A stretch of 64,000 nucleotides of DNA. It comes from Chryseobacterium sp. T16E-39. GTDB taxonomy: Bacteria; Bacteroidota; Bacteroidia; Flavobacteriales; Weeksellaceae. Below the pieces are notes generated by a model. The model had not been told where the DNA came from. It did not search any database and saw only the letters and a list, made by a program, of their open reading frames with translations. Shown here one piece after another: positions 8,513 through 16,679 of the stretch (the first letter of the stretch is position 1; each line of letters opens with the position of its first letter). The position numbers and the translations under genes are program-made. The stretch covers positions 744,001 to 808,000 of the forward strand of contig NZ_CP022282.1 in assembly GCF_002216065.1 (NCBI RefSeq), given 5' to 3'.

Positions 8513-9169
8513 ATGAATAAACAAAGTTTCATGTACCGTAATAGTTTAAGCATCGTTTTAATTACGTTAATGCTTATCTGTCTTTTAGGTCAGTTTCTAA
8601 CAGGTTGGAATACCCAGAATAAAGAACTGCTTGAAAATGGTGAAACCGCCCTCAGTGTAGGTGAATATGTCTACAGCGGGCATTTTATCCAGGCTACCTT
8701 TGAAAACTGGGAGAGTGAGTTTTTACAAATGATGATTTATGTTTTACTTACTATTTCACTAAGACAAAAGGGTTCAAGTGAATCTAAATCGTTGGAAGAA
8801 AAAGAAGATGTTGATAGAGAACCTGTGCCTCATCCAAATGCACCATGGCCGGTAAAGAAAGGAGGAATATGGCTGAAAATTTACAAACATTCGCTGTCTA
8901 TTGCTTTTGCTATTTTATTTCTCTTAAGCTTTATGCTTCATTTTTATGGAAGTCTGAAAGAATATAATACGGAACAGATTTCTAAAGAAAAACCTACTAT
9001 TACGGCATTGGAATATATATCAGAATCCAGATTCTGGTTTGAGTCATTTCAGAATTGGCAGAGTGAATTCCTTGCAGTTTTTTCCCTTGTGATACTCTCC
9101 ATCTGGCTCAGGGAAAAAGGTTCTCCGGAATCTAAACCGGTGGATATGCCACATGATAATACACCTTAA
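8513..9169 (+). CDS. DUF6766-type membrane protein with internal duplication
   Basis: A 218-residue membrane protein with four hydrophobic segments. The two halves repeat each other. Residues about 7-83 contain HFIQATFENWESEFLQMM and end ISLRQKGSSESK; residues about 124-210 contain SRFWFESFQNWQSEFLAVF and end IWLREKGSPESK. A polar linker rich in Glu and Pro joins the halves. Function unknown; homologues are common in soil and plant-associated bacteria. The duplication is directly visible; the family name is from memory. Confidence 0.7.
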   Translation: MNKQSFMYRNSLSIVLITLMLICLLGQFLTGWNTQNKELLENGETALSVGEYVYSGHFIQATFENWESEFLQMMIYVLLTISLRQKGSSESKSLEEKEDVDREPVPHPNAPWPVKKGGIWLKIYKHSLSIAFAILFLLSFMLHFYGSLKEYNTEQISKEKPTITALEYISESRFWFESFQNWQSEFLAVFSLVILSIWLREKGSPESKPVDMPHDNTP

Positions 9170-9271
9170 CTATTTGTACTATTTCTATTATTCTAATAAA
9201 TATTTTTCAGATTTAAAAGCTATTTTAGTGTATTCAAAATTTCTTCAAAATTGGATATATAAATTTGCCTG

Positions 9272-9949
9272 ATGAAAATATTGATCATAGAAGACGAAGC
9301 AGAACTTGCCAAAAGCATCTCCGAATATCTTTCGGAAGAAGATTATCTGTGTGAATTTGCGTCCTCATTTCTTGAAGCAACCAATAAAATAGAAATGTTT
9401 CAATACGATTGTATCTTATTAGACATTATGCTTCCTGATGGAAACGGACTTAAAATTTTAGAGGAATTAAAAAAGCAGAATAAACAGGATGGTGTAATTA
9501 TCATTTCGGCGAAAAATGCATTAGATGATAAGATCAATGGGTTACAAATGGGAGCAGATGATTATCTTACAAAACCATTTCACCTTTCTGAACTTTTGGC
9601 TAGAATCTATTCTGTGATCCGTAGAAAACAATTTAATAATTCAAATACGGTACAACAGGGTGAACTGCAAATTGATCTTTTGGCTAAAAAAGTATCTATC
9701 AATCACCAAACAGTAGCGCTTACCAAAAAAGAATTTGATCTTCTTATATATTTCATCGGAAATAAAAATAAAGTAATTTCCAAAAGCACATTAGCAGAAC
9801 ATCTTTCTGGAGATTTTGCTGACATGCTGGATAATCACGATTTTGTATATGCTCATGTAAAGAATTTGAAAAAGAAGTTATATGATGCGGGATGTGATCA
9901 TTATTTAAAAACGGTTTATGGGACAGGATATAAATGGGAAGGGAGTTAA
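9272..9949 (+). CDS. OmpR/PhoB-family response regulator
   Basis: 225 residues. The receiver domain has the acidic pair EDE at 7-9, phosphoacceptor Asp51 in YDCILLDIMLPDG and the conserved Lys in DDYLTKPFH. A C-terminal OmpR-type winged helix follows (VALTKKEFDLLIYF to YGTGYKW). A TAAATTTG box ends only 5 bp before the ATG, so transcripts may be nearly leaderless. The partner histidine kinase follows after a 147-bp repeat-filled gap. Confidence 0.93.
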   Translation: MKILIIEDEAELAKSISEYLSEEDYLCEFASSFLEATNKIEMFQYDCILLDIMLPDGNGLKILEELKKQNKQDGVIIISAKNALDDKINGLQMGADDYLTKPFHLSELLARIYSVIRRKQFNNSNTVQQGELQIDLLAKKVSINHQTVALTKKEFDLLIYFIGNKNKVISKSTLAEHLSGDFADMLDNHDFVYAHVKNLKKKLYDAGCDHYLKTVYGTGYKWEGS

Positions 9950-10096
9950 AAGTTGAAAGTTGAAAATGGAAAATTAAAATTTTGTGTAGAAAGAATAAAG
10001 AAAAAAGAGAAAAGACCGATGTAGTCAATAATCTGTAATTTTGTCCTGTAAACCCGTAACCCGTAACCCGTAACCCGTAACCCGTAACCCGTAACT
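9950..10096 (+). repeat. Modular intergenic repeat between response regulator and kinase
   Basis: It begins directly after the response regulator stop with AAGTTGAAAGTTGAAAATGG, continues with an A/G-rich stretch (GTGTAGAAAGAATAAAG), then a core at 10025-10067, and finishes in the CCCGTAA array. The core matches the complement of 42803-42845 at 42 of 43 bases. Related modules occur at 33369, 42762, 46959 and 52059. In this copy the element runs from stop codon to start codon of consecutive genes of one operon. Confidence 0.85.
10053..10094 (+). repeat. Six tandem CCCGTAA heptamers
   Basis: Six perfect CCCGTAA units end two bases before the TTG start of the kinase. The opposite strand reads GGGTTAC repeated, meeting the G3-N4-G3-N4-G3-N4-G3 pattern for a G-quadruplex. 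The array fills the place of the ribosome-binding region. Confidence 0.9.
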
Positions 10097-11383
10097 TTGA
10101 AACCTCTATTAAGCAAAACAACGAAACCTTTTCTGATCTATGTTCTTATCATATTGATCATCAGTATCCCTGTCTATTATTGGGTAGTGGATGCCATTTG
10201 GAAAGGAGAGTTGGATGAGCATAATAGGACCATTGTGGAGAAAACAGCATATGAGTTTGGGCGGTTAAAGCTTTCAGAGGAAGAGTTTGAAAAGAGTATT
10301 CTTTTGTGGAATAAAATTCAGCCTGGGACAAATATTGAAAAAATTCCCTTTAATTCTTTGAAAGGAGATCAGGCTTTTACTGTTGAGAAACAAAAAACCT
10401 ATGCTCATCCACCAGAACTAGAGCGTTACAGATGTCTGAAAAAAGTAGTTTATATTAATCAGAAACCTTATCTTTTTACTGTAGAAACGAATATTGAGGA
10501 ATCTCATGAGACCATTGCTGTTATTGCAGTTATTACAATTTTCTTCTTTTTATTGATTGTATTAGGATTATTATTTTTAAACAGAAAGCTTTCTGCTTCT
10601 ATTTGGGAACCGTTTAGAAATACATTAGGAAAATTAAAGACCTTTAATCTTAACAGTCAGCATAACATTGATTTTACCCCTACTGATATCACTGAATTTG
10701 AGGAACTCAATCAGTCTTTGAAAAAATTGATAGAGCACAATATTTCTGTATACAAAACTCAAAAAGAATTTACTGAAAATGCCTCACATGAGTTACAGAC
10801 TCCATTAGCTATTATTAAAAATAAACTAGATGTTCTATTGCAAAATAAAGATCTTACGGAAAAGCAATATCAAATTGTGGAAGAAATAAACCGGGCTCTA
10901 ACAAGAAGCTCAAGAATTAATCAAAATCTCTTACTCCTCGCCAAAATCGAAAACCAACAATTTGCTCAAAATGAAGTTTTACCAATGAGTGAACTTCTTC
11001 ATCAGAGTTTAGAGGTGTTTCAGGAACATTTTAATCAAAAACAGATTCTTGTTGAAACCCAAATTGCTGAAGGAATTTATATTAATGGCAACAAAGTATT
11101 AACAGAAACCCTGATTAATAATTTATTGGTCAATATTGTAAGACATACCATGAACAATGGAACTGCACACATTGAGCTTTCTCAAAAGCAAATGATCATT
11201 TCTAATTCAGGATCCACGATTTTAAAAGAAGAAACGCTGTTCAAAAGATTTTCAAAAGCTTCCACAGACACCAATGGAAGTGGACTGGGACTATCTATTG
11301 TCAAAGAGATCTGCATCCACCAACATTGGAATTTGTCCTATCATTTTCATAATAATCATCATGTTTTTTCTATTAATTTTTAA
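10097..11383 (+). CDS. Membrane sensor histidine kinase
   Basis: 428 residues with membrane segments at about 13-31 and 138-161 flanking an extracytoplasmic domain of about 105 residues. Next come a HisKA domain with phospho-His231 (ASHELQTPLAIIKNKL) and an ATPase domain with N box (LINNLLVNIVRHT) and G box (GSGLGLSIVKEIC). The only usable in-frame start is TTG at 10097: the frame is closed by a TAA at 10085 and the next Met is far inside. It pairs with the OmpR-type regulator upstream. Confidence 0.9.
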   Translation: MKPLLSKTTKPFLIYVLIILIISIPVYYWVVDAIWKGELDEHNRTIVEKTAYEFGRLKLSEEEFEKSILLWNKIQPGTNIEKIPFNSLKGDQAFTVEKQKTYAHPPELERYRCLKKVVYINQKPYLFTVETNIEESHETIAVIAVITIFFFLLIVLGLLFLNRKLSASIWEPFRNTLGKLKTFNLNSQHNIDFTPTDITEFEELNQSLKKLIEHNISVYKTQKEFTENASHELQTPLAIIKNKLDVLLQNKDLTEKQYQIVEEINRALTRSSRINQNLLLLAKIENQQFAQNEVLPMSELLHQSLEVFQEHFNQKQILVETQIAEGIYINGNKVLTETLINNLLVNIVRHTMNNGTAHIELSQKQMIISNSGSTILKEETLFKRFSKASTDTNGSGLGLSIVKEICIHQHWNLSYHFHNNHHVFSINF

Positions 11384-11524
11384 TCATTAAACTTTTCTGA
11401 ACTACTCTTTTTATAAGAAAGATCTACTTTCTATATCCATTTTACAGATGATACAGGCTTTGTATATTGAGCGTTTTTTCATTCTAAATTTCTACCAAAT
11501 TGATGAGGAACTTTGAATGAAAAA

Positions 11525-12268
11525 ATGAAAGCAATCAATAAAGTAGCTTCTGTTACTCTTCTTTTCTGGTTAATGAAAATAACTGCAACAACCTTGGGAG
11601 AAACCTTAGGAGATTTCATTTCTATGACTCTTAATCTTGGATATACAATAGGTATTTTGGTTACTTTATTGTTTTTTATCCTTTCCATATCTATTCAATT
11701 AAAAGTAAAAAAATACATTCCTGTTGTATACTGGCTTGTGATTGTGGGAACAACAACATTAGGGACAGAGATTTCAGACTTTATAGACAGAACATTAAAA
11801 GCAGGATACCTGTTGGGAAGTTTACTCTTAATTACAGGACTTCTGACAACGCTGCTTCTGTGGTACAGAAAATATAAAAATCTTGAAGTTTATCCTATTT
11901 TTGAAAGAAATAAAGAAGTGTATTACTGGGTTGCTATCCTTTTTTCTAATAGCCTCGGAACAGCATTTGGTGATTTTTTGAGTGATAATCTGGGATTAGA
12001 TTATCTGACCGGAGCATCTGTTACCGGAATTATTATACTTATTGTTATTCTTCTGCATTACCTTACAAAGATTAACCATGTCCTTTTATTTTGGATTGCT
12101 TTTGTTTTTACAAGACCTTTTGGAGCAACCTTCGGAGATTTTCTTACTAAACCTGTTGTAAAGGGTGGTCTTGATCTCGGGACTCTAAATGCATCATTAG
12201 TATCATGTGGATTATTACTTTTTATGATTCTCATTTCCCATAAAAAAATCAAAAATTTAAGCTCTTAG
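11525..12268 (+). CDS. DUF347 four-repeat membrane protein
   Basis: About 247 residues, starting at ATG 11525 (an in-frame TTG lies at 11513). Four tandem units of two hydrophobic segments each carry a similar GDF/SDF signature: TTLGETLGDFIS, TTLGTEISDFID, NSLGTAFGDFLS and RPFGATFGDFLT. This is the pattern of the DUF347/COG4705 membrane family, whose transported or sensed compound is unknown. It follows the two-component pair and may belong to its regulon. Confidence 0.82.
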   Translation: MKAINKVASVTLLFWLMKITATTLGETLGDFISMTLNLGYTIGILVTLLFFILSISIQLKVKKYIPVVYWLVIVGTTTLGTEISDFIDRTLKAGYLLGSLLLITGLLTTLLLWYRKYKNLEVYPIFERNKEVYYWVAILFSNSLGTAFGDFLSDNLGLDYLTGASVTGIIILIVILLHYLTKINHVLLFWIAFVFTRPFGATFGDFLTKPVVKGGLDLGTLNASLVSCGLLLFMILISHKKIKNLSS

Positions 12269-12335
12269 AGTTTCATCTTCTAAATTTCTTCTAAATCGTA
12301 CCCGATCATTGTACTATAAATTAAAATATAATACA

Positions 12336-12764
12336 ATGAAAAAATTAGCAGTATTAGTAATAATGATTTCAGGTGCAACTATAGTACACGCACAAAAAAT
12401 CCAACAGGCAAAAGTTCCTGCCTCAGTTCAAACTACTTTCAAAACTCAATTTCCTGAAGCAAAAAAGGTAAAATGGGAAAAGGAGAAAGATAATTTCGAA
12501 GCTGAATTTCAATCAAATGGGATTGCTTACTCTGTCTTATTTGGTGGCGGAGGAGACATCATTGAAAAAGAGGTTCCTATAAAAGTTAATACTCTTTCTA
12601 CCTCGATCAAGCAGTTTATTACTGATAAATACCCAGATCAGAAAATAAAAGAAGCTGCTAAAATAACAGATTCAAAAGGAGTGATGACTTACGAAGCAGA
12701 AGTAGATGGGAAAGATTTGATCTTTGACATGAATGGAAAATTCTTAAAGGAAATTAAAGACTAA
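12336..12764 (+). CDS. PepSY-like secreted protein
   Basis: 142 residues from ATG 12336, preceded by a Sec signal (MKKLAVLVIMISGATIVHAQ). Two similar halves each contain the pattern of a PepSY-like (DUF2874) unit. One is TFKTQFPEAKKVKWEKEKDNF; the other starts at KQFITDKYPDQKIKEA. Such periplasmic proteins commonly lie next to two-component genes in Bacteroidota. It is 4 bp from the TonB receptor gene and almost certainly co-transcribed. Its ligand is unknown. Confidence 0.85.
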   Translation: MKKLAVLVIMISGATIVHAQKIQQAKVPASVQTTFKTQFPEAKKVKWEKEKDNFEAEFQSNGIAYSVLFGGGGDIIEKEVPIKVNTLSTSIKQFITDKYPDQKIKEAAKITDSKGVMTYEAEVDGKDLIFDMNGKFLKEIKD

Positions 12765-12768
12765 CATA

Positions 12769-15192
12769 ATGATCAGATTCAAGCTATTACTATTCTCACT
12801 AACTCTGTTTTTCACCTCTTTGGTTGTGGCTCAGGTTTCATCCGTGACCGTTTCGGGGATGGTAACTAATACCAGTAAATCTGCATTACCTTACACTAAC
12901 ATCGTTTTAAAATCAACTAAAGACAATGCATTTATCTTCGGAACCATCAGCAATGAAGAAGGCAGATATTCCCTTACAGAAGTGAAACCTGGAAATTACC
13001 TTGTAGAAGTTTCTATTTCCGGATATGATACCCACATAGAAAATCTTTTTGTAGGAAGTCTTTCTGAATTCCTGGATATTCCACCAATAGAACTGGGAAT
13101 AAATAATAGCCCAAAAGAAACAAAAATTGAAGAAGTTATTCTTACAGGTTCTAAAAAGAATGAAGTAAGCAATCAACTTGATAAGAAAACTTATGCGTTG
13201 TCTGATAATATCAGCCAAAGTGGAGGATCAGTTCTTCAGAGCATGCAAAATCTTCCAGGAATTACAGTACAGGATGGCAAGGTTCAGCTCCGGGGAAATG
13301 ATAAAGTAACTGTTTTAATCGATGGAAAACAAACAGCATTAACAGGTTTTGGAAGTCAGACAGGATTAGATAATATCCCAGCTTCAGCGATTGATAAAAT
13401 TGAAATTATTAATAATCCATCTTCAAAATATGATGCCAACGGAAATGCAGGGATCATCAATATTATCATGAAGAAAAACAAACAGAATGGCTGGAACGGA
13501 AAAGTAGGATTAACACTGGGATTAGGATCTCTTTGGGAAAGAAAACAAAACCTGCCTACCATACGACCACAGTATACTGCTACTCCAAAAGTAAATCCTT
13601 CCGTTTCCCTGAATTACAGAAAGAATAAAATAAATGTCTTTTTGCAGGCGGATGACCTGTATACAGAAACTCTGAATAAAAATGAATATGTTACCAGAAC
13701 TTATGATGATGGAACAGTAATCAATTCTCAGTTAAAAAGAAACAGGAATACCAATTTTCTCACTACAAAAGGAGGAGTAGACTGGAATATTGACAGCCAG
13801 AATACCTTGACTGTTTCGGGTCTTTACGGAAGTGAAAAAATTACGGATCATGGGGATCAGCCATTTTTCAATGGAGATCTTTCTCAACGTCTTCGTTTAT
13901 GGCAGTTTTTAGAAGATGAATTGAAAACAACGGTGATGGCTACAGCCTCTTATCAGCATAAATTTAAAGAAGCCGGACATTTATTAAATGTTGGTTTTAA
14001 TTATACATTCCATAGAGAAGATGAAAAGTATTTCTATGACAATTTCTTACCAACAGCCGCTGGTACTGATGCTTTTAAACTTCTATCTGATGAACAGGTG
14101 TATGATTTTACTGTTGATTATGTAAAACCCCTTAAATATGGCAGAATTGAAGCAGGAATTAAACTGAGAAACAGGAGTATTCCTACCAATATGAACTTTA
14201 TACCAGGAATAAATTCTGTAATCGATGCTAATGCAGGTGGTTGGGCAAATTATAAAGAACTCATTCCTGCAGTATATGGAAACTATATTTTTGAAAATGA
14301 AAAATGGGAAGCAGAATTAGGATTAAGAATGGAATATGTAAAGATCCAATATGATGTAAATCCTAATCATCCGACTTACTCAAGCAGTGGATACAATTAT
14401 ACCCAGCCATTTCCTAACCTGAGAGTGGGTTATAAATTAAATGACCATAATAAGTTCTCTATATTTTACAACAGAAGGGTAGATCGTCCTAATGAAGTAG
14501 ATATTAGAATATTTCCTAAATATGATGATGCAGAAATCATTAAAGTGGGTAATCCCGGATTACGCCCTCAGTTTACCAACTCTATAGAACTTGGACATAA
14601 ATACAATTGGAACAATGGTTATTTATATTCTTCTCTTTATCATCGCTTTTCGAATGGAACCATTACCAGGATCTCAAGCATCGTTCCCGAAAGCACATTG
14701 ATCTATGCCATATTTCAGAACGCGGGAAAAAGCTATAATTCAGGAATTGAGGCCATCTGGAATCAGAAAATATCATCGGTTTATTCATTGAATATCAATG
14801 GAAATATGTACAGAAATCAGATTAATGCATTCGCCGTCGAAAACCTATATCCACAACCCAATACTTTTTCAGCAGATCAACAAACAGCCATATCCGGAAA
14901 TATAAAAATGAATAACATTTTCAAATTCTCAAAGGGAATCAATGCCCAACTTACCGCAGTATATCTAGCTCCGGACATTATTCCTCAGGGAAGGATTGGC
15001 AGTCGTTTTTCAGTGGATCTGGGAGTAAAAAAATCAATTCAAAATGGTAAGGGCGAAATATTTTTGAATGCCTCTGATCTACTCAATACAATGGTGATCA
15101 AAAAACAAATCCAGGGCTCTGGATTCAGATATACAAGTGACGATTATTATGAAACCCAGGTCATAAGATTAGGGTACAGTTATAAGTTCTAA
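12769..15192 (+). CDS. TonB-dependent receptor, outer membrane beta-barrel family
   Basis: 807 residues: a signal peptide (about 1-22), a carboxypeptidase-regulatory-like domain (about 25-110, NTSKSALPYTNIVLKS), a plug domain (about 145-240, with VLIDGKQTAL and ASAIDKIEIINNPSSKYD) and a 22-strand-type barrel ending in the aromatic terminus YSYKF. It lacks a SusD partner. It probably imports or senses a substrate under control of the nearby two-component system. The substrate is not predictable. Confidence 0.88.
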   Translation: MIRFKLLLFSLTLFFTSLVVAQVSSVTVSGMVTNTSKSALPYTNIVLKSTKDNAFIFGTISNEEGRYSLTEVKPGNYLVEVSISGYDTHIENLFVGSLSEFLDIPPIELGINNSPKETKIEEVILTGSKKNEVSNQLDKKTYALSDNISQSGGSVLQSMQNLPGITVQDGKVQLRGNDKVTVLIDGKQTALTGFGSQTGLDNIPASAIDKIEIINNPSSKYDANGNAGIINIIMKKNKQNGWNGKVGLTLGLGSLWERKQNLPTIRPQYTATPKVNPSVSLNYRKNKINVFLQADDLYTETLNKNEYVTRTYDDGTVINSQLKRNRNTNFLTTKGGVDWNIDSQNTLTVSGLYGSEKITDHGDQPFFNGDLSQRLRLWQFLEDELKTTVMATASYQHKFKEAGHLLNVGFNYTFHREDEKYFYDNFLPTAAGTDAFKLLSDEQVYDFTVDYVKPLKYGRIEAGIKLRNRSIPTNMNFIPGINSVIDANAGGWANYKELIPAVYGNYIFENEKWEAELGLRMEYVKIQYDVNPNHPTYSSSGYNYTQPFPNLRVGYKLNDHNKFSIFYNRRVDRPNEVDIRIFPKYDDAEIIKVGNPGLRPQFTNSIELGHKYNWNNGYLYSSLYHRFSNGTITRISSIVPESTLIYAIFQNAGKSYNSGIEAIWNQKISSVYSLNINGNMYRNQINAFAVENLYPQPNTFSADQQTAISGNIKMNNIFKFSKGINAQLTAVYLAPDIIPQGRIGSRFSVDLGVKKSIQNGKGEIFLNASDLLNTMVIKKQIQGSGFRYTSDDYYETQVIRLGYSYKF

Positions 15193-15203
15193 AAACAATA
15201 ACA

Positions 15204-15797
15204 ATGAACAATTTATTGGAAACCGTAAGCAATTACATCCTATCGTATCTTACAGAAAACCTTTCAGTTCAACTTTCCTTTCACCATATTCAGCATACGC
15301 GTGAAGTCGTAAATGCAGCAAAAGAAATTGGGGAACAAAGTAATCTTTCTGAAGATGAAATGCTCGTTCTTCAAACTGCAGCCTGGTTTCATGACTGTGG
15401 ATATGCAACTACATATATTGGTCATGAAGAGGAAAGTAAAAAGATTGCAAATAGCTTTCTCATTAATTATGGATGTGAAGAAAGTTTTATACAATCAGTT
15501 TTACATTGTATTGAGTCTACCAAATATCCTCAAAAACCAACTTCTCTGGTTGATAAAATACTTTGCGATGCCGATTTATATCACCTGGCATTACCCAGCT
15601 ATCCTAAGTATGGAAAAGCGATAAGAAAAGAATTTGAAATATATCTTGGCCAATACTATACAGATGAAGAATGGCTGATAAATAATTGTCAGTTCCTTAC
15701 TAACCACTCTTATTATACCGATTATGGTAAACAAATACTGGAAGAGTTTAAAAAGGTGAATATCCAGCTCATGAATTGTAAACAGAATAAATTTTAA
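15204..15797 (+). CDS. HD-domain metal-dependent phosphohydrolase
   Basis: 197 residues of the HD superfamily. The metal-binding residues are visible in HIQHTREVV, WFHDCGYATTY, HEEESKKIA and CDADLYHLA. Homologues hydrolyse nucleotides or cyclic di-nucleotides, but this clade is not characterised. It starts 11 bp after the TonB receptor and is probably in the same operon. No membrane or signal sequence is seen, so it acts in the cytoplasm. Confidence 0.85.
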   Translation: MNNLLETVSNYILSYLTENLSVQLSFHHIQHTREVVNAAKEIGEQSNLSEDEMLVLQTAAWFHDCGYATTYIGHEEESKKIANSFLINYGCEESFIQSVLHCIESTKYPQKPTSLVDKILCDADLYHLALPSYPKYGKAIRKEFEIYLGQYYTDEEWLINNCQFLTNHSYYTDYGKQILEEFKKVNIQLMNCKQNKF

Positions 15798-15813
15798 ATA
15801 AAAAATAAATAAA

Positions 15814-16626
15814 ATGTTTAATTACCATCGAAAAACATTCATTTATCTTATCGTTTTACTGTCAGCTTCAGGCAAATTTATTGCCCAGAATAATAACGAT
15901 AGCATTTACATTCAAAAAGATATAAAACAAGATAGTGTAGTGGTTCCCCATGTAGAAACTGATGATCATACACACCAGTTCAATTATAAAAAACTTATTA
16001 TTCCGACAGCACTTATTTCATATGGAGTCGCCAGTTTAAGTATAAAAAGTTTAAAAGAACTGAATTCTTCTACCCAATATGAAATCAGCGAGCATAAGCC
16101 AGATCAGATTAAACTGGACAACTATGCCCAATTTGCACCTGCAGTACTGGTTTATGGTCTTAATGCTGCCGGAATTAAGGGAAAGCATAATTTCAGGGAC
16201 AGAAGTATTATTTATGGTACCTCTATGTTAATCACTTCCGCTATAACGCTTCCTTTAAAACATATTGTTAAAGAGGAAAGACCTGATGGCTCAAATAATC
16301 TGTCTTTTCCTTCTGGCCATACAGCAATTGCTTTTGCTTCTGCCCAGTTTATGTTTAGAGAATATAAAGACACTAATTTCTTGCTGGGAATTTCAGGGTA
16401 TTCGTTTGCTGTTTTTACCGGGGTTTACAGGATGCTGAATAATAAACACTGGTTTGGAGATGTAGTAGGAGGTGCTGGTTTTGGGATCTTATCTACTGAA
16501 TTAGCATACTGGTTGTATCCTAAAATCAACAAACTTTTGGGAGGTAAAAATGAAAAATCACAAACGATGGTAATGCCTTTTTATCAGCAGGGAAATGTAG
16601 GAATTGGTTTGGTAAAAAACTTTTAA
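15814..16626 (+). CDS. PAP2-family phosphatase, periplasmic
   Basis: 270 residues with an N-terminal signal and several hydrophobic segments. All three PAP2 motifs are present: KHIVKEERP, FPSGHT and YRMLNNKHWFGDV. Members remove phosphate from undecaprenyl pyrophosphate or lipid A. Its place behind a two-component system, PepSY-like and TonB receptor genes suggests an envelope-modifying role, possibly lipid A dephosphorylation as for LpxF-like enzymes, but the exact lipid is not shown by the sequence. Confidence 0.87.
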   Translation: MFNYHRKTFIYLIVLLSASGKFIAQNNNDSIYIQKDIKQDSVVVPHVETDDHTHQFNYKKLIIPTALISYGVASLSIKSLKELNSSTQYEISEHKPDQIKLDNYAQFAPAVLVYGLNAAGIKGKHNFRDRSIIYGTSMLITSAITLPLKHIVKEERPDGSNNLSFPSGHTAIAFASAQFMFREYKDTNFLLGISGYSFAVFTGVYRMLNNKHWFGDVVGGAGFGILSTELAYWLYPKINKLLGGKNEKSQTMVMPFYQQGNVGIGLVKNF

Positions 16627-16679
16627 CAGCATATTTTTAATGACTACAATAATTAAAAGCTTTCCATAAAAGAAGGCTT

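Noticed and set aside
10053..10094. Telomere-like repeat as a chromosome end
   Set aside because: The array is internal, short and sits in an operon; flavobacterial chromosomes are circular.
9753..10121. 122-residue minus-strand frame across the repeat
   Set aside because: It is antisense to the response regulator and the CCCGTAA array and has a repetitive RVTGYGL translation.
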